Shown: piece after piece, positions 56,516 to 64,000 of the stretch
How the letters are laid out: the number at the start of each line of letters is the position of its first letter
How positions within the stretch are numbered: position 1 is the stretch's first letter
Assembly: GCF_009865135.1 (NCBI RefSeq)
Contig: NZ_WWGH01000001.1
Span: 4,464,001 to 4,528,000 of the forward strand
DNA from: Streptomyces sp. SID8374
Lineage (GTDB): Bacteria > Actinomycetota > Actinomycetes > Streptomycetales > Streptomycetaceae
Length of the DNA stretch: 64,000 bases
Direction: 5' to 3'
Notes under the pieces: model-generated
Database searches by the model: none
Told to the model about the DNA's origin: nothing
What the model saw: the letters and a program-made list of their open reading frames with translations, nothing else
Translations under genes and position numbers: made by a program

Positions 56516-56820
56516 TCTTCGTGACCTGCGGGTTTATGCGGGCCGGGGCTCGTTTTTCGTCACTTCCTGAGAATCGGACATATCTCCTCAGTCCTGTCAG
56601 AGGCCCCGCCGGAAGTCATGCACCCTCCATCCTGCCCCAGCCCCCGCCCTGTCACCCGCCCCACCGAAGAACCCGAGCGATCTCGATGCCCCTCCCCGTA
56701 GCGCACTCAACCCCAACAGCGGCCGGTCGCCCACCCGGGCGGCGTCACCTCCGAGGGCCACCAAGACGGGCGCCCGGTTTGGTCGTTGAAGCCGAGGGCG
56801 CCGGGCGTGCGGGGCGGCCC
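56516..56820 (-). promoter_or_regulatory. Leader of CRISPR array C and gene-free flank
   Basis: TTCGTGACCTGCGGGTTTAT at 56518-56537, a CTCGTTTTT run and CGGACATATCTC at 56575-56586 match the leader of array B. Beyond about 56610 nothing recognisable is seen up to the uridine-kinase gene. Confidence 0.8.
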
Positions 56821-57558
56821 CTAAGCAGAGTTGGCCGTGATCAGGCGCGGTCGGCCGAAGTCCCTGTTGTCCACCACCGCGTCCATCCTCGGCAGCGGGT
56901 CCACCTCCTTCAGGTACAGGCGCTCGGCCGCCAAGTAGCGGTCGCGGTGGATCGACTCCGCGTCCGAGCCCGCCCAGTTCTGGTCGCGTTCCGCGCCCCG
57001 GCTTACGGAGAGTTCGGCGTCCACGTCCAGCCAGATGCGGAAGTCCCAGTACGCGTCGATCTCCGGGCGGAACGCGAACACGCCGTCCACGATCAGTACC
57101 GAGTCCGGGGTGAGCGGGGTCATTCGCGCCGAATGGTCCTGTTGGGTCAGCGGGTCAATGGAGCAGAGGGCGCAGGATGTCGACCCCGGGGAGCGGGCCG
57201 GGTCCAGTAGGAGGCGCTTGGCCGTTTCGTACGCGTAGGCGTTGCGGTAGTAGCCCTCGCCGGACTCCCGGTCGTACAAGTGGCGGTCTTTCCAGGGGTT
57301 CTTGAAGTCGTCCAGCGTCGCTCGGAGCACCGGGCGGCCCGACTTGGCTATTTCGGCGCCCAGTTCGTGGCCGAAGCTCGTCTTTCCCGCTGCTGTGAAG
57401 CCGTCGACGCCCACCAGTAGGCGGTCCGGGGCGAGAGTCAGGATGCGGCTCGCCAGGGTCTTCACCAGAGCCGTGCGCTCCGCCGACGCGGGCTGTGGGC
57501 AGGGCTGTTGCCAGGAGGAGGGGGAGTGGTGGACTGGTGCCGTCCTGTGCGAATTCAT
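56821..57558 (-). CDS. Uridine kinase-like P-loop kinase
   Basis: A 245-residue kinase. Walker A is VDGFTAAGKTSFGHEL, the base-binding/lid region follows LDDFKNPWKDRHLYDRES, then YYRNAYAYETAKRLLLD and a Walker-B-like SVLIVDGVFAF. It is the actinobacterial uridine-kinase-like group, which may phosphorylate uridine/cytidine or another nucleoside. ATG at 57558 is taken. The first ~25 residues are poorly conserved looking (Ser/Pro/His-rich). Confidence 0.86.
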   Translation of the reverse strand: MNSHRTAPVHHSPSSWQQPCPQPASAERTALVKTLASRILTLAPDRLLVGVDGFTAAGKTSFGHELGAEIAKSGRPVLRATLDDFKNPWKDRHLYDRESGEGYYRNAYAYETAKRLLLDPARSPGSTSCALCSIDPLTQQDHSARMTPLTPDSVLIVDGVFAFRPEIDAYWDFRIWLDVDAELSVSRGAERDQNWAGSDAESIHRDRYLAAERLYLKEVDPLPRMDAVVDNRDFGRPRLITANSA

Positions 57559-57754
57559 GTACGGAATTTACTGGTTGGCTTCGGGATGCGGTCCGCAGAG
57601 GCGGTCCGCAGAGTTGGTTCGCGGATACGAACGTGAGTATGGGTGCTCATGTGGCGGGTCCCGGCGGACGGCATTGTCGAGGTCGTCAGGAGGACGGTCG
57701 CCGTCACCGTCACAGACACCGCATCGGGCATACCGACACCTCAGGAGATCCGAC

Positions 57755-58087
57755 ATGGCCAAGACCTCGCGTTCGCTGCCGCAGACCCTGCGCCACTACC
57801 TGGTGAACCCTCTGGCCCTCGGCTACCTGGGCGTCGTACTCGCCGTCTGCCTGTGGGTCGCTGTGGACGCCATCCTCGGCGCCTCCTCCGGGGACGCCAG
57901 CTTCGCCGGAGTGTGGGCCCTCCTGGTGACCGCCCCGGCCTCGCTGCTGATGCCCTTCACCGGTCCTGTGGGCCTGATCGCGATCCCGATCGGTGCCGTC
58001 GTGCAGGCCTTCGCGCTCGGCGCCATGTACCGGTACGTCACCGAGCGGCGCGCCCACGCCATCGACAGCGGTGCCAGCAGCGTCTGA
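57755..58087 (+). CDS. SCO4225-family membrane protein
   Basis: A 110-residue protein with three hydrophobic segments (LALGYLGVVLAVCLWVAVD, FAGVWALLVTAPASLLMPF, GLIAIPIGAVVQAFALGAMY) and a short basic C-terminus. It matches the SCO4225 family of small Streptomyces membrane proteins of unknown function. ATG at 57755 has AGGAG upstream. Confidence 0.85.
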   Translation: MAKTSRSLPQTLRHYLVNPLALGYLGVVLAVCLWVAVDAILGASSGDASFAGVWALLVTAPASLLMPFTGPVGLIAIPIGAVVQAFALGAMYRYVTERRAHAIDSGASSV

Positions 58088-58170
58088 AAGCAGTGTGCGA
58101 GAGCAGGGTCTGAAACCCCCCGCCCCGGGGCTGGGCGGCCCCGAGAGCGGTCACGGCAGGTCGGGCAGGT

Positions 58171-58707
58171 CTACGACGCCACGTCCGGCTCCCCCGCCGT
58201 CTCCCGGCGGTTCGGGTCCACCGCGTCCGCCGCCGTCACCCGGTCCTGGGCCCTGATGTCCCGGGCCTGCTCCGCCACCCACTCCGGGCTGATCGCCGGT
58301 GTCTCGCCCGGGACCTGGTCGGTCACGAACAGGCAGAACGGGTGGCCCACCGGGTCGAACAGCACCCGTACGTCGTGCTGCGGCTGGAACTCCGCCGGTG
58401 TCGCGCCCTCCGCCACCGCGTGGGCCACGCCCGCCTCCAGGTCCGTCACCTCGAAGTCCAGGTGCAGCATCATCAGCTGGTCGCCGGGGGAGGCGGGCCA
58501 GACCGGGGGCACGTACGGCTTCGAGGTCTGGAAGCCCAGGCCCGAGCCGCCGCCCGGTGGCAGGAGCTTCACCCAGTCGGGCTCCTCCTGCACCGGCTCC
58601 CACCCCAGCAGGCGGCGGTAGAAGTCCGCCAGCTCCGCCGCGTCCGGGGCTTCGATCACCGTGCTGGACAGGGTCAGGGTCGGTCGCGGCGGGGGGAGGG
58701 TGGTCAC
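58171..58707 (-). CDS. VOC (glyoxalase/bleomycin-resistance) family protein
   Basis: A 178-residue single-domain VOC protein (VIEAPDAAELADFYRRLLGW; MLHLDFEVTDLEAGVAHAVA; RVLFDPVGHPFCLFVTDQVP). Metal ligands would be His in LHLDF, possibly Glu/His elsewhere, and His in GHPFCLF. An acidic, charged tail follows the domain. GTG at 58707 has GAGGAGG six bases upstream. Substrate unknown. Confidence 0.84.
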   Translation of the reverse strand: MTTLPPPRPTLTLSSTVIEAPDAAELADFYRRLLGWEPVQEEPDWVKLLPPGGGSGLGFQTSKPYVPPVWPASPGDQLMMLHLDFEVTDLEAGVAHAVAEGATPAEFQPQHDVRVLFDPVGHPFCLFVTDQVPGETPAISPEWVAEQARDIRAQDRVTAADAVDPNRRETAGEPDVAS

Positions 58708-58844
58708 GGTCGGCCTCCTCGGTCGGAGATGCGCAAAGGATGCGCCGCGCAAGGGATGCGCTCAGATGTGCCGGTACGACTACCCCGTACCGGCACATTC
58801 ACCGGCCCCGCCCCACCGAACTCACCGGCCCCGCCCCGCCGAAC

Positions 58845-59954
58845 TCACCCCGCGAGGTCCGCGATGTCGGCGTATCCCTCGATCTCGCGCGGGTTCCGCG
58901 TGCCGGGGCCCACGTACGTCGCCGACGGGCGGACCAGGCGGCCCGTGCGCTTCTGCTCCAGGATGTGCGCCGACCAGCCCGCCGTACGGGCGCACGTGAA
59001 CATCGACGTGAACATGTGCGCCGGGACCTCCGCGAAGTCCAGCACGATCGCCGCCCAGAACTCGACGTTCGTCGCCAGGACGCGGTCCGGGCGGCGGTTG
59101 TGCAGCTCCTCCAAGGCCGCCTTCTCCAGCGCCTCCGCCACCTCGAAGCGCGGCGCCGCCAGCTCGCGGGCCGTGCGGCGCAGGACGCGGGCGCGCGGGT
59201 CCTCCGCACGGTAGACGCGGTGGCCGAAGCCCATCAGGCGCTCGCCCCGGTCCAGGGCGCCCTTCACATACGCCGTGGCGTCCCCCGTACGTTCGATCTC
59301 CTCGATCATGCCGAGGACCCGCGAGGGGGCGCCGCCGTGCAGCGGGCCCGACATCGCGCCCACCGCGCCGGAGAGCGCGGCCGCGACGTCCGCGCCCGTC
59401 GAGGCGATGACCCGGGCCGTGAAGGTGGAGGCGTTCATTCCGTGCTCGGCCGCCGACGTCCAGTACGCGTCCACCGCCTTGACGTGCTTCGGGTCCGGCT
59501 CGCCGCGCCAGCGGATCATGAACCGCTCCACGACCGACTGCGCCTTGTCGATCTCGCTCTGCGGCACCATCGGCCGCCCCTGGCCACGCGCCGACTGGGC
59601 CACGTACGACAGCGCCATCACCGCCGCCCGCGCCAGGTCGTCCCGGGCCGTCGCCTCGTCGATGTCCAGCAGCGGCTTCAGACCCCACACGGGGGCGAGC
59701 ATCGCCAGCGCGGACTGCACATCGACCCGGATGTCACCCGAGTGCACCGGGATCGGGAACGGCTCGGCCGGCGGCAGCCCGGGGTTGAACGCCCCGTCCA
59801 CCAGCAGGCCCCAGACATTGCCGAAGGAGACATGGCCGACCAGATCCTCGATGTCGACCCCGCGGTAGCGGAGCGAACCACCTTCCTTGTCCGGTTCGGC
59901 GATCTCCGTTTCGAACGCGACGACTCCCTCAAGACCGGGTACGAAGTCGGACAT
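58845..59954 (-). CDS. citA: Citrate synthase (second type, citrate synthase 2)
   Basis: A 369-residue citrate synthase, shorter than the housekeeping type and lacking its N-terminal domain. The conserved His segments are present: SGPLHGGAPSRVLGMIEEIE, LMGFGHRVYRAEDPRARVL, and the C-terminal Arg region TGRLVRPSATYVGPGTRNPR. It condenses acetyl-CoA with oxaloacetate; methylcitrate activity is also seen in this group. It is divergent from pdxH, the same order I recall in S. coelicolor. A 31-bp tandem repeat lies in the promoter region. Confidence 0.92.
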   Translation of the reverse strand: MSDFVPGLEGVVAFETEIAEPDKEGGSLRYRGVDIEDLVGHVSFGNVWGLLVDGAFNPGLPPAEPFPIPVHSGDIRVDVQSALAMLAPVWGLKPLLDIDEATARDDLARAAVMALSYVAQSARGQGRPMVPQSEIDKAQSVVERFMIRWRGEPDPKHVKAVDAYWTSAAEHGMNASTFTARVIASTGADVAAALSGAVGAMSGPLHGGAPSRVLGMIEEIERTGDATAYVKGALDRGERLMGFGHRVYRAEDPRARVLRRTARELAAPRFEVAEALEKAALEELHNRRPDRVLATNVEFWAAIVLDFAEVPAHMFTSMFTCARTAGWSAHILEQKRTGRLVRPSATYVGPGTRNPREIEGYADIADLAG

Positions 59955-60004
59955 CAGGCGGCTCCCTCAGTTCGGCGGCGGGTGGGCGACGGTTCCTACG
60001 GCCC

Positions 60005-60066
60005 CAGGGCCCCCATGAAACCTGCCCCAAGATTCCCAGGGCCCCCATGAGGCCTGCCCCAAGATA
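60005..60066. repeat. 31-bp tandem duplication in the citrate synthase/pdxH spacer
   Basis: Two copies of a unit starting CCAGGGCCCCCATGA and ending CTGCCCCAAGAT (60005-60034 and 60036-60065), with two mismatches. It lies 50-110 bp upstream of the citrate synthase start and 120-180 bp upstream of pdxH. It may carry paired regulator sites or be a slippage product. Confidence 0.85.
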
Positions 60067-60184
60067 TTGGCGGGTTCCCACGGAGCGGGGAAGCGTGACA
60101 TCCGGCACAGGACCCCATTTCGGCGGTGCGTGGTTACGGGCCCTCCCCGCCGGGCACACTCCGCCACTGCGGCAGGATGGTCCC

Positions 60185-60898
60185 GTGCCCACACCAGACG
60201 CCTCCTCGGGACCCCGCCCCGAAGATTCGGGACCCCTCCCCGACGATTCCACCACCGATCCGGCGGCCATGCGCGAGCAGTACCGCTCGGAGGACTTCAC
60301 CGAGTCCGACCTCAGCCCCGGCCCGATGGACCAGTTCGCCCGCTGGTTCCGCCAGGTCGCCGTCGGCGGCGTGCTCCACGAGCCCAACGCGATGGTCGTC
60401 TCCACCGCCACCCCGGACGGCCGCCCCTCCTCGCGTACGGTCCTGCTGAAGCAGTACGACGACCGGGGCTTCGTCTTCTTCACCAACTACCACTCCCGCA
60501 AGGGCCGCGAGCTGGCCGCCAACCCGTACGTCTCGCTGCTCTTCCCCTGGCACCCCATGGCCCGCCAGGTGATCGTCACCGGCACCGCCTCCCGCGTCTC
60601 CCGCGAGGAGACCGTCGGCTACTTCCGGACCCGGCCGCACGGCTCCCAGCTCGGCGCCTGGGCCAGTGACCAGTCCGCCGTGGTCTCCTCCCGCGACGAG
60701 CTCGTCAAGCGGTACGAGGAGCTGGCCGCGCGCTACCCGGAGGGCGAGAAGGTGCCCGCCCCGCCGAACTGGGGCGGCTTCCGCGTGGTCCCGGAGACCA
60801 TCGAGTTCTGGCAGGGGCACGGGAACCGGCTGCACGACCGGCTGCGGTACGTCAGGGAGGACGACGGTTCCTGGCGGGTGGAGCGGCTCTGCCCCTGA
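60185..60898 (+). CDS. pdxH: Pyridoxine/pyridoxamine 5'-phosphate oxidase
   Basis: A 237-residue FMN enzyme that oxidises PNP/PMP to pyridoxal phosphate. Family motifs: NAMVVSTATPDGRPSSRTVL, LKQYDDRGFVFFTNYHSRKG, FPWHPMARQVIVTGTASRVS, ASDQSAVVSSRDELVKRYEE, and the C-terminal RLHDRLRYVREDDGSWRVER. GTG at 60185 begins VPTPDASSGP, giving the usual length plus a short disordered leader. Divergent from citA; a candidate small RNA is convergent downstream. Confidence 0.93.
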   Translation: MPTPDASSGPRPEDSGPLPDDSTTDPAAMREQYRSEDFTESDLSPGPMDQFARWFRQVAVGGVLHEPNAMVVSTATPDGRPSSRTVLLKQYDDRGFVFFTNYHSRKGRELAANPYVSLLFPWHPMARQVIVTGTASRVSREETVGYFRTRPHGSQLGAWASDQSAVVSSRDELVKRYEELAARYPEGEKVPAPPNWGGFRVVPETIEFWQGHGNRLHDRLRYVREDDGSWRVERLCP

Positions 60899-60914
60899 GG
60901 GCGCCCGAGCGGTC

Positions 60915-61120
60915 CGGGAAACGCAGAAACCCGCAGGCTCTGGGTCCTCCGTGCACGGAGGAGCCGGCCGGACTTACCGGCGAGCCTGCGGGTCGGTGAC
61001 TGCTGGGTATTGGCCGGCGTCCGGCCATGCACTGCGAAAGTGCGTGACAACGGGCGTCAGCCCGCAGCCACCTCACGAGTCCGAAGAGAAATCACTTCCG
61101 GAACACCTCCTTTCCTGTGT
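60915..61120 (-). ncRNA. Candidate structured small RNA with a 12-codon reading frame
   Basis: On the minus strand from about 61120. AAAGGAGGTG (61113-61104) is an ideal ribosome site, ten bases before GTG (61095), which opens a 12-codon frame ending TGA at 61057. After it come hairpins CGGGC/GCCCG, GCACT/AGTGC and GGCCGG/CCGGCC (about 61060-61008). The end is a long stem GAGCCTGCGGGT/ACCCGCAGGCTC (60993-60982 with 60940-60929) holding CTCCGTGCACGGAG, then TTTCTGCGTTT, a good terminator. It is convergent with pdxH. It could be a regulatory RNA with a leader peptide, or simply the pdxH terminator region. Confidence 0.5.
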
Positions 61121-61126
61121 GCTGAA

Positions 61127-61156
61127 AGCCTACGAGCGGCCCCGCTCGCCGTTCAA
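61127..61156 (-). promoter_or_regulatory. Promoter of the candidate small RNA
   Basis: Minus-strand -35 TTGAAC (61156-61151), 18-bp spacer, -10 TAGGCT (61132-61127), giving a start near 61120. The spacer contains GAGCGGGGCCGCTC, an inverted repeat that could bind a regulator. Confidence 0.6.
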
Positions 61157-61277
61157 CCCATTTATTTGGCGAAGTGGGCTGTGCGCTGGGTCACGTTCGA
61201 GTTGAATGGTCTGACGTGCAGCAATACGCGCGGTGACGCGCGGGGAAACGGCCGACACGTTCTGCGGGGGGTACGGA

Positions 61278-62741
61278 GTGGGTGCTTCCAGGAGCAGCGG
61301 GACCACCGACGCGCTCGGACCGGACGAAGGGGCCGGCGGCGGAAGGGGCGAGCCCCTGCGCCCCGGGCCGCCCGCCGCCGGGGAGGACGAGCGCGACGGC
61401 GGCAGCCCCGGGGCCGAGCTGCTCGCCGCCCTCCTCGACGGCATGGACGCGGCCCTCTGCGCCTTCGACGCGGGCGGTGTGGTCACCCACTGGAACCGCG
61501 AGGCCGAGCGCATCCTCGGCTGGTCCGCCCAGGAGGCCGTGGGGCGTACGGGCTTCGCCGGGTGGGCGGTGCGCCGGGCCGACGCGCACGAGGTGCAGGG
61601 GCGGCTCATGGCCGCCATGGACGCGCCGGGACGCCAGGTCCACGAGTTCGCGCTGCTGCGCAAGGACGGCAGCCGGGTCCTGGTGCGCACCCAGTCCGCC
61701 CGGGTGCTGGGCGCCGACGGCAAGCCGGCCGGGGTGTACTGCGCGTTCAGCGAGGTGCACGCCCAGATCGACCTGGAGCGGGCCATCGCGCTGAGCGAGG
61801 CGCTGCTGGAGGACGCGTCCTGGGGCGTGGTGCTCGTCGACGTCGACCTCCGCCCGACCGTCGTCAACGCCTACGCCTCCCGCGCGCTCGGCGGCGGCCG
61901 CACCACGCTCCTCGGCCGGCCGCTCGGCGAGCTGGTGGTCCAGGGCGTCGAGGAGCTGGAGGCGGCCTTGCAGCATGTGCTCGCCGAAGGCGCCCCGGGG
62001 CCGCCGGCCGAGTTGTGGGTGACCTTGCGTACGGCGGAGGGCGAGCGGCGGCGGTGCTGGCGAAGCGGGTTCCTGCGGCTGGCCTCACCGCTGACGGAGG
62101 AGCCGGTTCCGCTCGGGGTGGGGTGGATGTTCCGGGACGTGACGGCCAGGAAGCTCGCGCAGCAGGAGGCGGACCGGCTGCGGTTCCGGGCGGGTCAGCT
62201 GCACAGGGCGGCGCGTACGGTCTCCGAGTGCGAGGACCCGATGGAGGCGGCGACCTCCCTCCTCGACTTCGCGCTGGCCGGCTTCGCCGACCACGTACTC
62301 CTCGATCTCACCGAGGAAGCGCCGGTGGCGTCCGCCCTGGCGGAGAGCGGCGAGCGCCTGGTGCGTACGGCCGCGACGCCCGCCGACACGCCCGGCCCCT
62401 GCCTGCTGGTGGCGGGCGGCGCGATCCCCGTCCGGTACGGCCCAGGGCACCCCGCCCTCCAGGCCGCCGAGCGCACCGGATCGGTCCGTACGAGCGCGGG
62501 CGCCGGGGACGACGGCGGGGCGGCGGCCTGGGCGGCGGAGCGGCGCTGGCCCCGGGACGCGGCCCACGCCCTGTGCACGGTGCTGCGGAGCCGGGGGCGG
62601 ACGCTGGGCGTGCTGACGTTCCTCCGCGCGGCGAACCGGGCCGCCTTCGAACGTCCGGACACGGCGTACGCCGAGACGGTGGCGGCCCGGGTCGCGGGCG
62701 CCGTCGACCTGGCGCAGACGCTGCGGCGGGCGGCCACCTGA
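61278..62741 (+). CDS. PAS/GAF sensory protein without output domain
   Basis: About 487 residues. A PAS domain (LLAALLDGMDAALCAFDAGG through LRKDGSRVLVRTQSARVLG), then a second PAS-like segment (LEDASWGVVLVDVDLRPTVV to WMFRDVTARKLAQQ), a coiled linker (EADRLRFRAGQLHRAARTVS) and a GAF domain (AATSLLDFALAGFADHVLLD to the end). In Streptomyces such modules usually end in a PP2C/SpoIIE phosphatase; none is here, so it may act as a stand-alone sensor. GTG at 61278 is preferred; 61233 is possible. Confidence 0.82.
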   Translation: MGASRSSGTTDALGPDEGAGGGRGEPLRPGPPAAGEDERDGGSPGAELLAALLDGMDAALCAFDAGGVVTHWNREAERILGWSAQEAVGRTGFAGWAVRRADAHEVQGRLMAAMDAPGRQVHEFALLRKDGSRVLVRTQSARVLGADGKPAGVYCAFSEVHAQIDLERAIALSEALLEDASWGVVLVDVDLRPTVVNAYASRALGGGRTTLLGRPLGELVVQGVEELEAALQHVLAEGAPGPPAELWVTLRTAEGERRRCWRSGFLRLASPLTEEPVPLGVGWMFRDVTARKLAQQEADRLRFRAGQLHRAARTVSECEDPMEAATSLLDFALAGFADHVLLDLTEEAPVASALAESGERLVRTAATPADTPGPCLLVAGGAIPVRYGPGHPALQAAERTGSVRTSAGAGDDGGAAAWAAERRWPRDAAHALCTVLRSRGRTLGVLTFLRAANRAAFERPDTAYAETVAARVAGAVDLAQTLRRAAT

Positions 62742-62803
62742 GAAAGCATGCCGGGCGGGCTCCGGGCGGGTGAGGCCGCCGTCTGCCCGCCCCGACGGGC
62801 CCC

Positions 62804-64000
62804 TCAGGTCACCTGCGTGGTCCCGTACGTCTGCGCGACGAAATTGAGCCGCTGGATGAAACTGGCCGTCCAGTTGCCGCCTGCCTGCGGCGACAGGGGC
62901 TGGGCCCACCACTTCATGCGGGTCTGGGGGAAGTGCTCCTGCTCGCCCGGCTGCGGGTCCCCGAGATACAGCGCCTGCGCGTTCCAGCCGAGCTCTTGTG
63001 CTCCGGCCACGCGATCCGCCGTGTTGGCGGAGGCCATCATGGTGAGGGCCTGGGTGACGGCGGCGATGTCCCTGCCCGGCCGCTCCAGGGACGGGAGGAT
63101 GCCCGCGGCGTGGGCCAGGCTCTCGATCAGCTCGACATGGGCGGAGCCTTCCCCCGCCTTCCGGATCACCAGGGTGAAGCCGTGGCCCGCGTACTCGATC
63201 CGGAACACCGACTCCACCCCGTGGTCCCAGGCATGGCGGAGCGCGTCGGTCAGGGTCCGCACGGCCGCCTGGAACTCCGGTACGTCTGCGGCCTGTTGCG
63301 GGTTGGGTCCCTCCGTGGGCAGAGCCGCCGCAGGGTCGGTCAGGACGGGGAAGAGGGCGTGGGCCGTGGGGAAGCAGGAGGCGTACTCCAGCGGATCCTT
63401 GAGGTTGGAGTCGAGGATCTCCGGGGCGATGCCGTGCGCCCCCATGGGGTCGTACGCCGGGTCGAGAAGGGCGTTCAGGACGTTCAGCCGGGTGGTGCCG
63501 ATGGCAGCCGCGAGTTCGTCGAGTTGGGTCGCGTAGGGCTGGACGCCCTGCGCGATGCCCGCACCGATGGTGTCCCCTGGGGCCCGTTGCACCGGCATGC
63601 CGTCCGCCGCGTACCGGTGCGTGTGCTGCTCCGGGCCGTGCTGCGCCGCATCGCCGTGTTCCCCGGCCGCCTCGGTACGTTGCACCGGGGCCCGCATCAC
63701 CCGCGCCGCGTTGGCCTCCGCCGCCCGCTCGAACCGGTCCGACGGGTCGGAGACCGAGAGCCCCGAACCGTTGTCCGTGCCCGCCACGGGCCCCTGCCGC
63801 TGCTGGATGACGTGCGTCAACTCGTGGGCCAGCGTGTGCGGATCGGCGCCGCCCCGGCCCAGGACGACATGGTGGCCGCTGGTGTAGGCGCGGGCCCCGA
63901 CCTCGGCGGCGGACGCCCGGGCCGCGGCGTTGTCGTGGATGCGTACGTCGGAGAAGTCCGCGCCCATCCGGGACTCCATGTCGGCGCGCGTACGGTCGTC
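62804..64000 (-). CDS. DUF4157 (eCIS-associated) protein, C-terminal part (5' end outside window)
   Basis: The frame is open to the right edge. It begins in a DUF4157 domain (ADMESRMGADFSDVRIHDN; AYTSGHHVVLGRGG; HTLAHELTHVIQQRQG with HExTH metal motif). After a linker with ERAAEANAARVMRAPVQR comes a ~230-residue C-terminal domain: EYASCFPTAHALFPVLTDPA, FRIEYAGHGFTLVIRKAGEG and HVELIESLAHAAG. Cys, His and Glu there could form a hydrolase triad. DUF4157 proteins are typical cargo/effectors of extracellular contractile injection systems; no eCIS structural gene lies in the window. Confidence 0.85.
   Translation of the reverse strand, partial: DDRTRADMESRMGADFSDVRIHDNAAARASAAEVGARAYTSGHHVVLGRGGADPHTLAHELTHVIQQRQGPVAGTDNGSGLSVSDPSDRFERAAEANAARVMRAPVQRTEAAGEHGDAAQHGPEQHTHRYAADGMPVQRAPGDTIGAGIAQGVQPYATQLDELAAAIGTTRLNVLNALLDPAYDPMGAHGIAPEILDSNLKDPLEYASCFPTAHALFPVLTDPAAALPTEGPNPQQAADVPEFQAAVRTLTDALRHAWDHGVESVFRIEYAGHGFTLVIRKAGEGSAHVELIESLAHAAGILPSLERPGRDIAAVTQALTMMASANTADRVAGAQELGWNAQALYLGDPQPGEQEHFPQTRMKWWAQPLSPQAGGNWTASFIQRLNFVAQTYGTTQVT

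Noticed and set aside
46122..56820. A complete CRISPR-Cas locus
   Set aside because: No cas1, cas2, cas3 or Cascade-like protein is encoded between or beside the three arrays; only arrays and leaders are visible.
46122..56820. A prophage, integrative plasmid or insertion sequence in the accessory segment
   Set aside because: No integrase, transposase, replication, Tra or phage structural gene and no terminal inverted repeats were found, although gene content suggests transfer.
60899..61277. A riboswitch controlling pdxH or a tRNA gene
   Set aside because: The structure lies downstream of pdxH, not upstream, and no tRNA cloverleaf or known riboswitch core is seen.

Overview
The window is high-GC actinobacterial chromosome. 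Codon use, the many GTG and TTG starts, 4-bp start/stop overlaps, a conservon (cvn) operon, mycothiol-type DinB proteins and an SCO4225-type membrane protein all point to Streptomyces. Families and local order (serC; an acyl-CoA carboxylase / 4-coumarate-CoA ligase block; citrate synthase divergent from pdxH) resemble the central part of known Streptomyces chromosomes as I recall them. No tRNA or rRNA gene was seen.

Layout. 1-15 kb: the 3' end of a GH3 beta-glucosidase, then small regulator/effector pairs (MarR-EamA exporter, MerR-oxidoreductase, TetR-ABC exporter, MarR-isochorismatase). Several have clear operators in the divergent spacer. Stand-alone enzymes lie between them (MBL fold, SGNH hydrolase, F420-type PPOX, methyltransferase, DinB). 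15-22 kb: serC with a strong terminator, then a six-gene conservon, cvnA-B-C-D plus two cytochromes P450, the first of which lacks the ExxR arginine. 22-30 kb: a 973-residue FAD/Fe-S oxidoreductase, a phosphotransferase, a LysR-EamA pair, and a VapBC-type toxin-antitoxin cassette between 26-bp direct repeats, one of which is the 3' end of a NUDIX gene. 30-40 kb: one tightly coupled operon (DinB-like protein, AtuA-like protein, acyl-CoA carboxylase beta and alpha, acyl-CoA dehydrogenase, 4CL-type ligase, enoyl-CoA hydratase, TetR), which looks like an inducible acid-degradation pathway.

40.5-46 kb: one gene for an 1849-residue protein with no recognised domain. It appears to hold six copies of a beta-rich module with Ser/Gly-rich hairpins. 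46-56.5 kb: an accessory segment bounded and split by three type I-E-like CRISPR arrays without cas genes. It holds a second PIN toxin-antitoxin pair, an HTH/zinc-ribbon protein, an HD phosphohydrolase with a pterin dehydratase, two gene stubs left by a deletion, a SLOG protein with an XRE-TPR regulator, and a six-gene operon of tiny Cys-rich proteins ending in a PIMT-like methyltransferase. 56.8-64 kb: core-like genes again (uridine kinase-like, SCO4225-like, VOC, citrate synthase, pdxH), a candidate structured small RNA on the minus strand, a PAS/GAF sensor, and the 3' part of a DUF4157 protein of the kind linked to contractile injection systems.

The most promising leads for undescribed biology are the 1849-residue repeat protein, the small Cys-rich/PIMT operon between CRISPR arrays, the candidate small RNA downstream of pdxH, and the repeat-flanked VapBC cassette. 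All functions are read from sequence alone; no database search was run.
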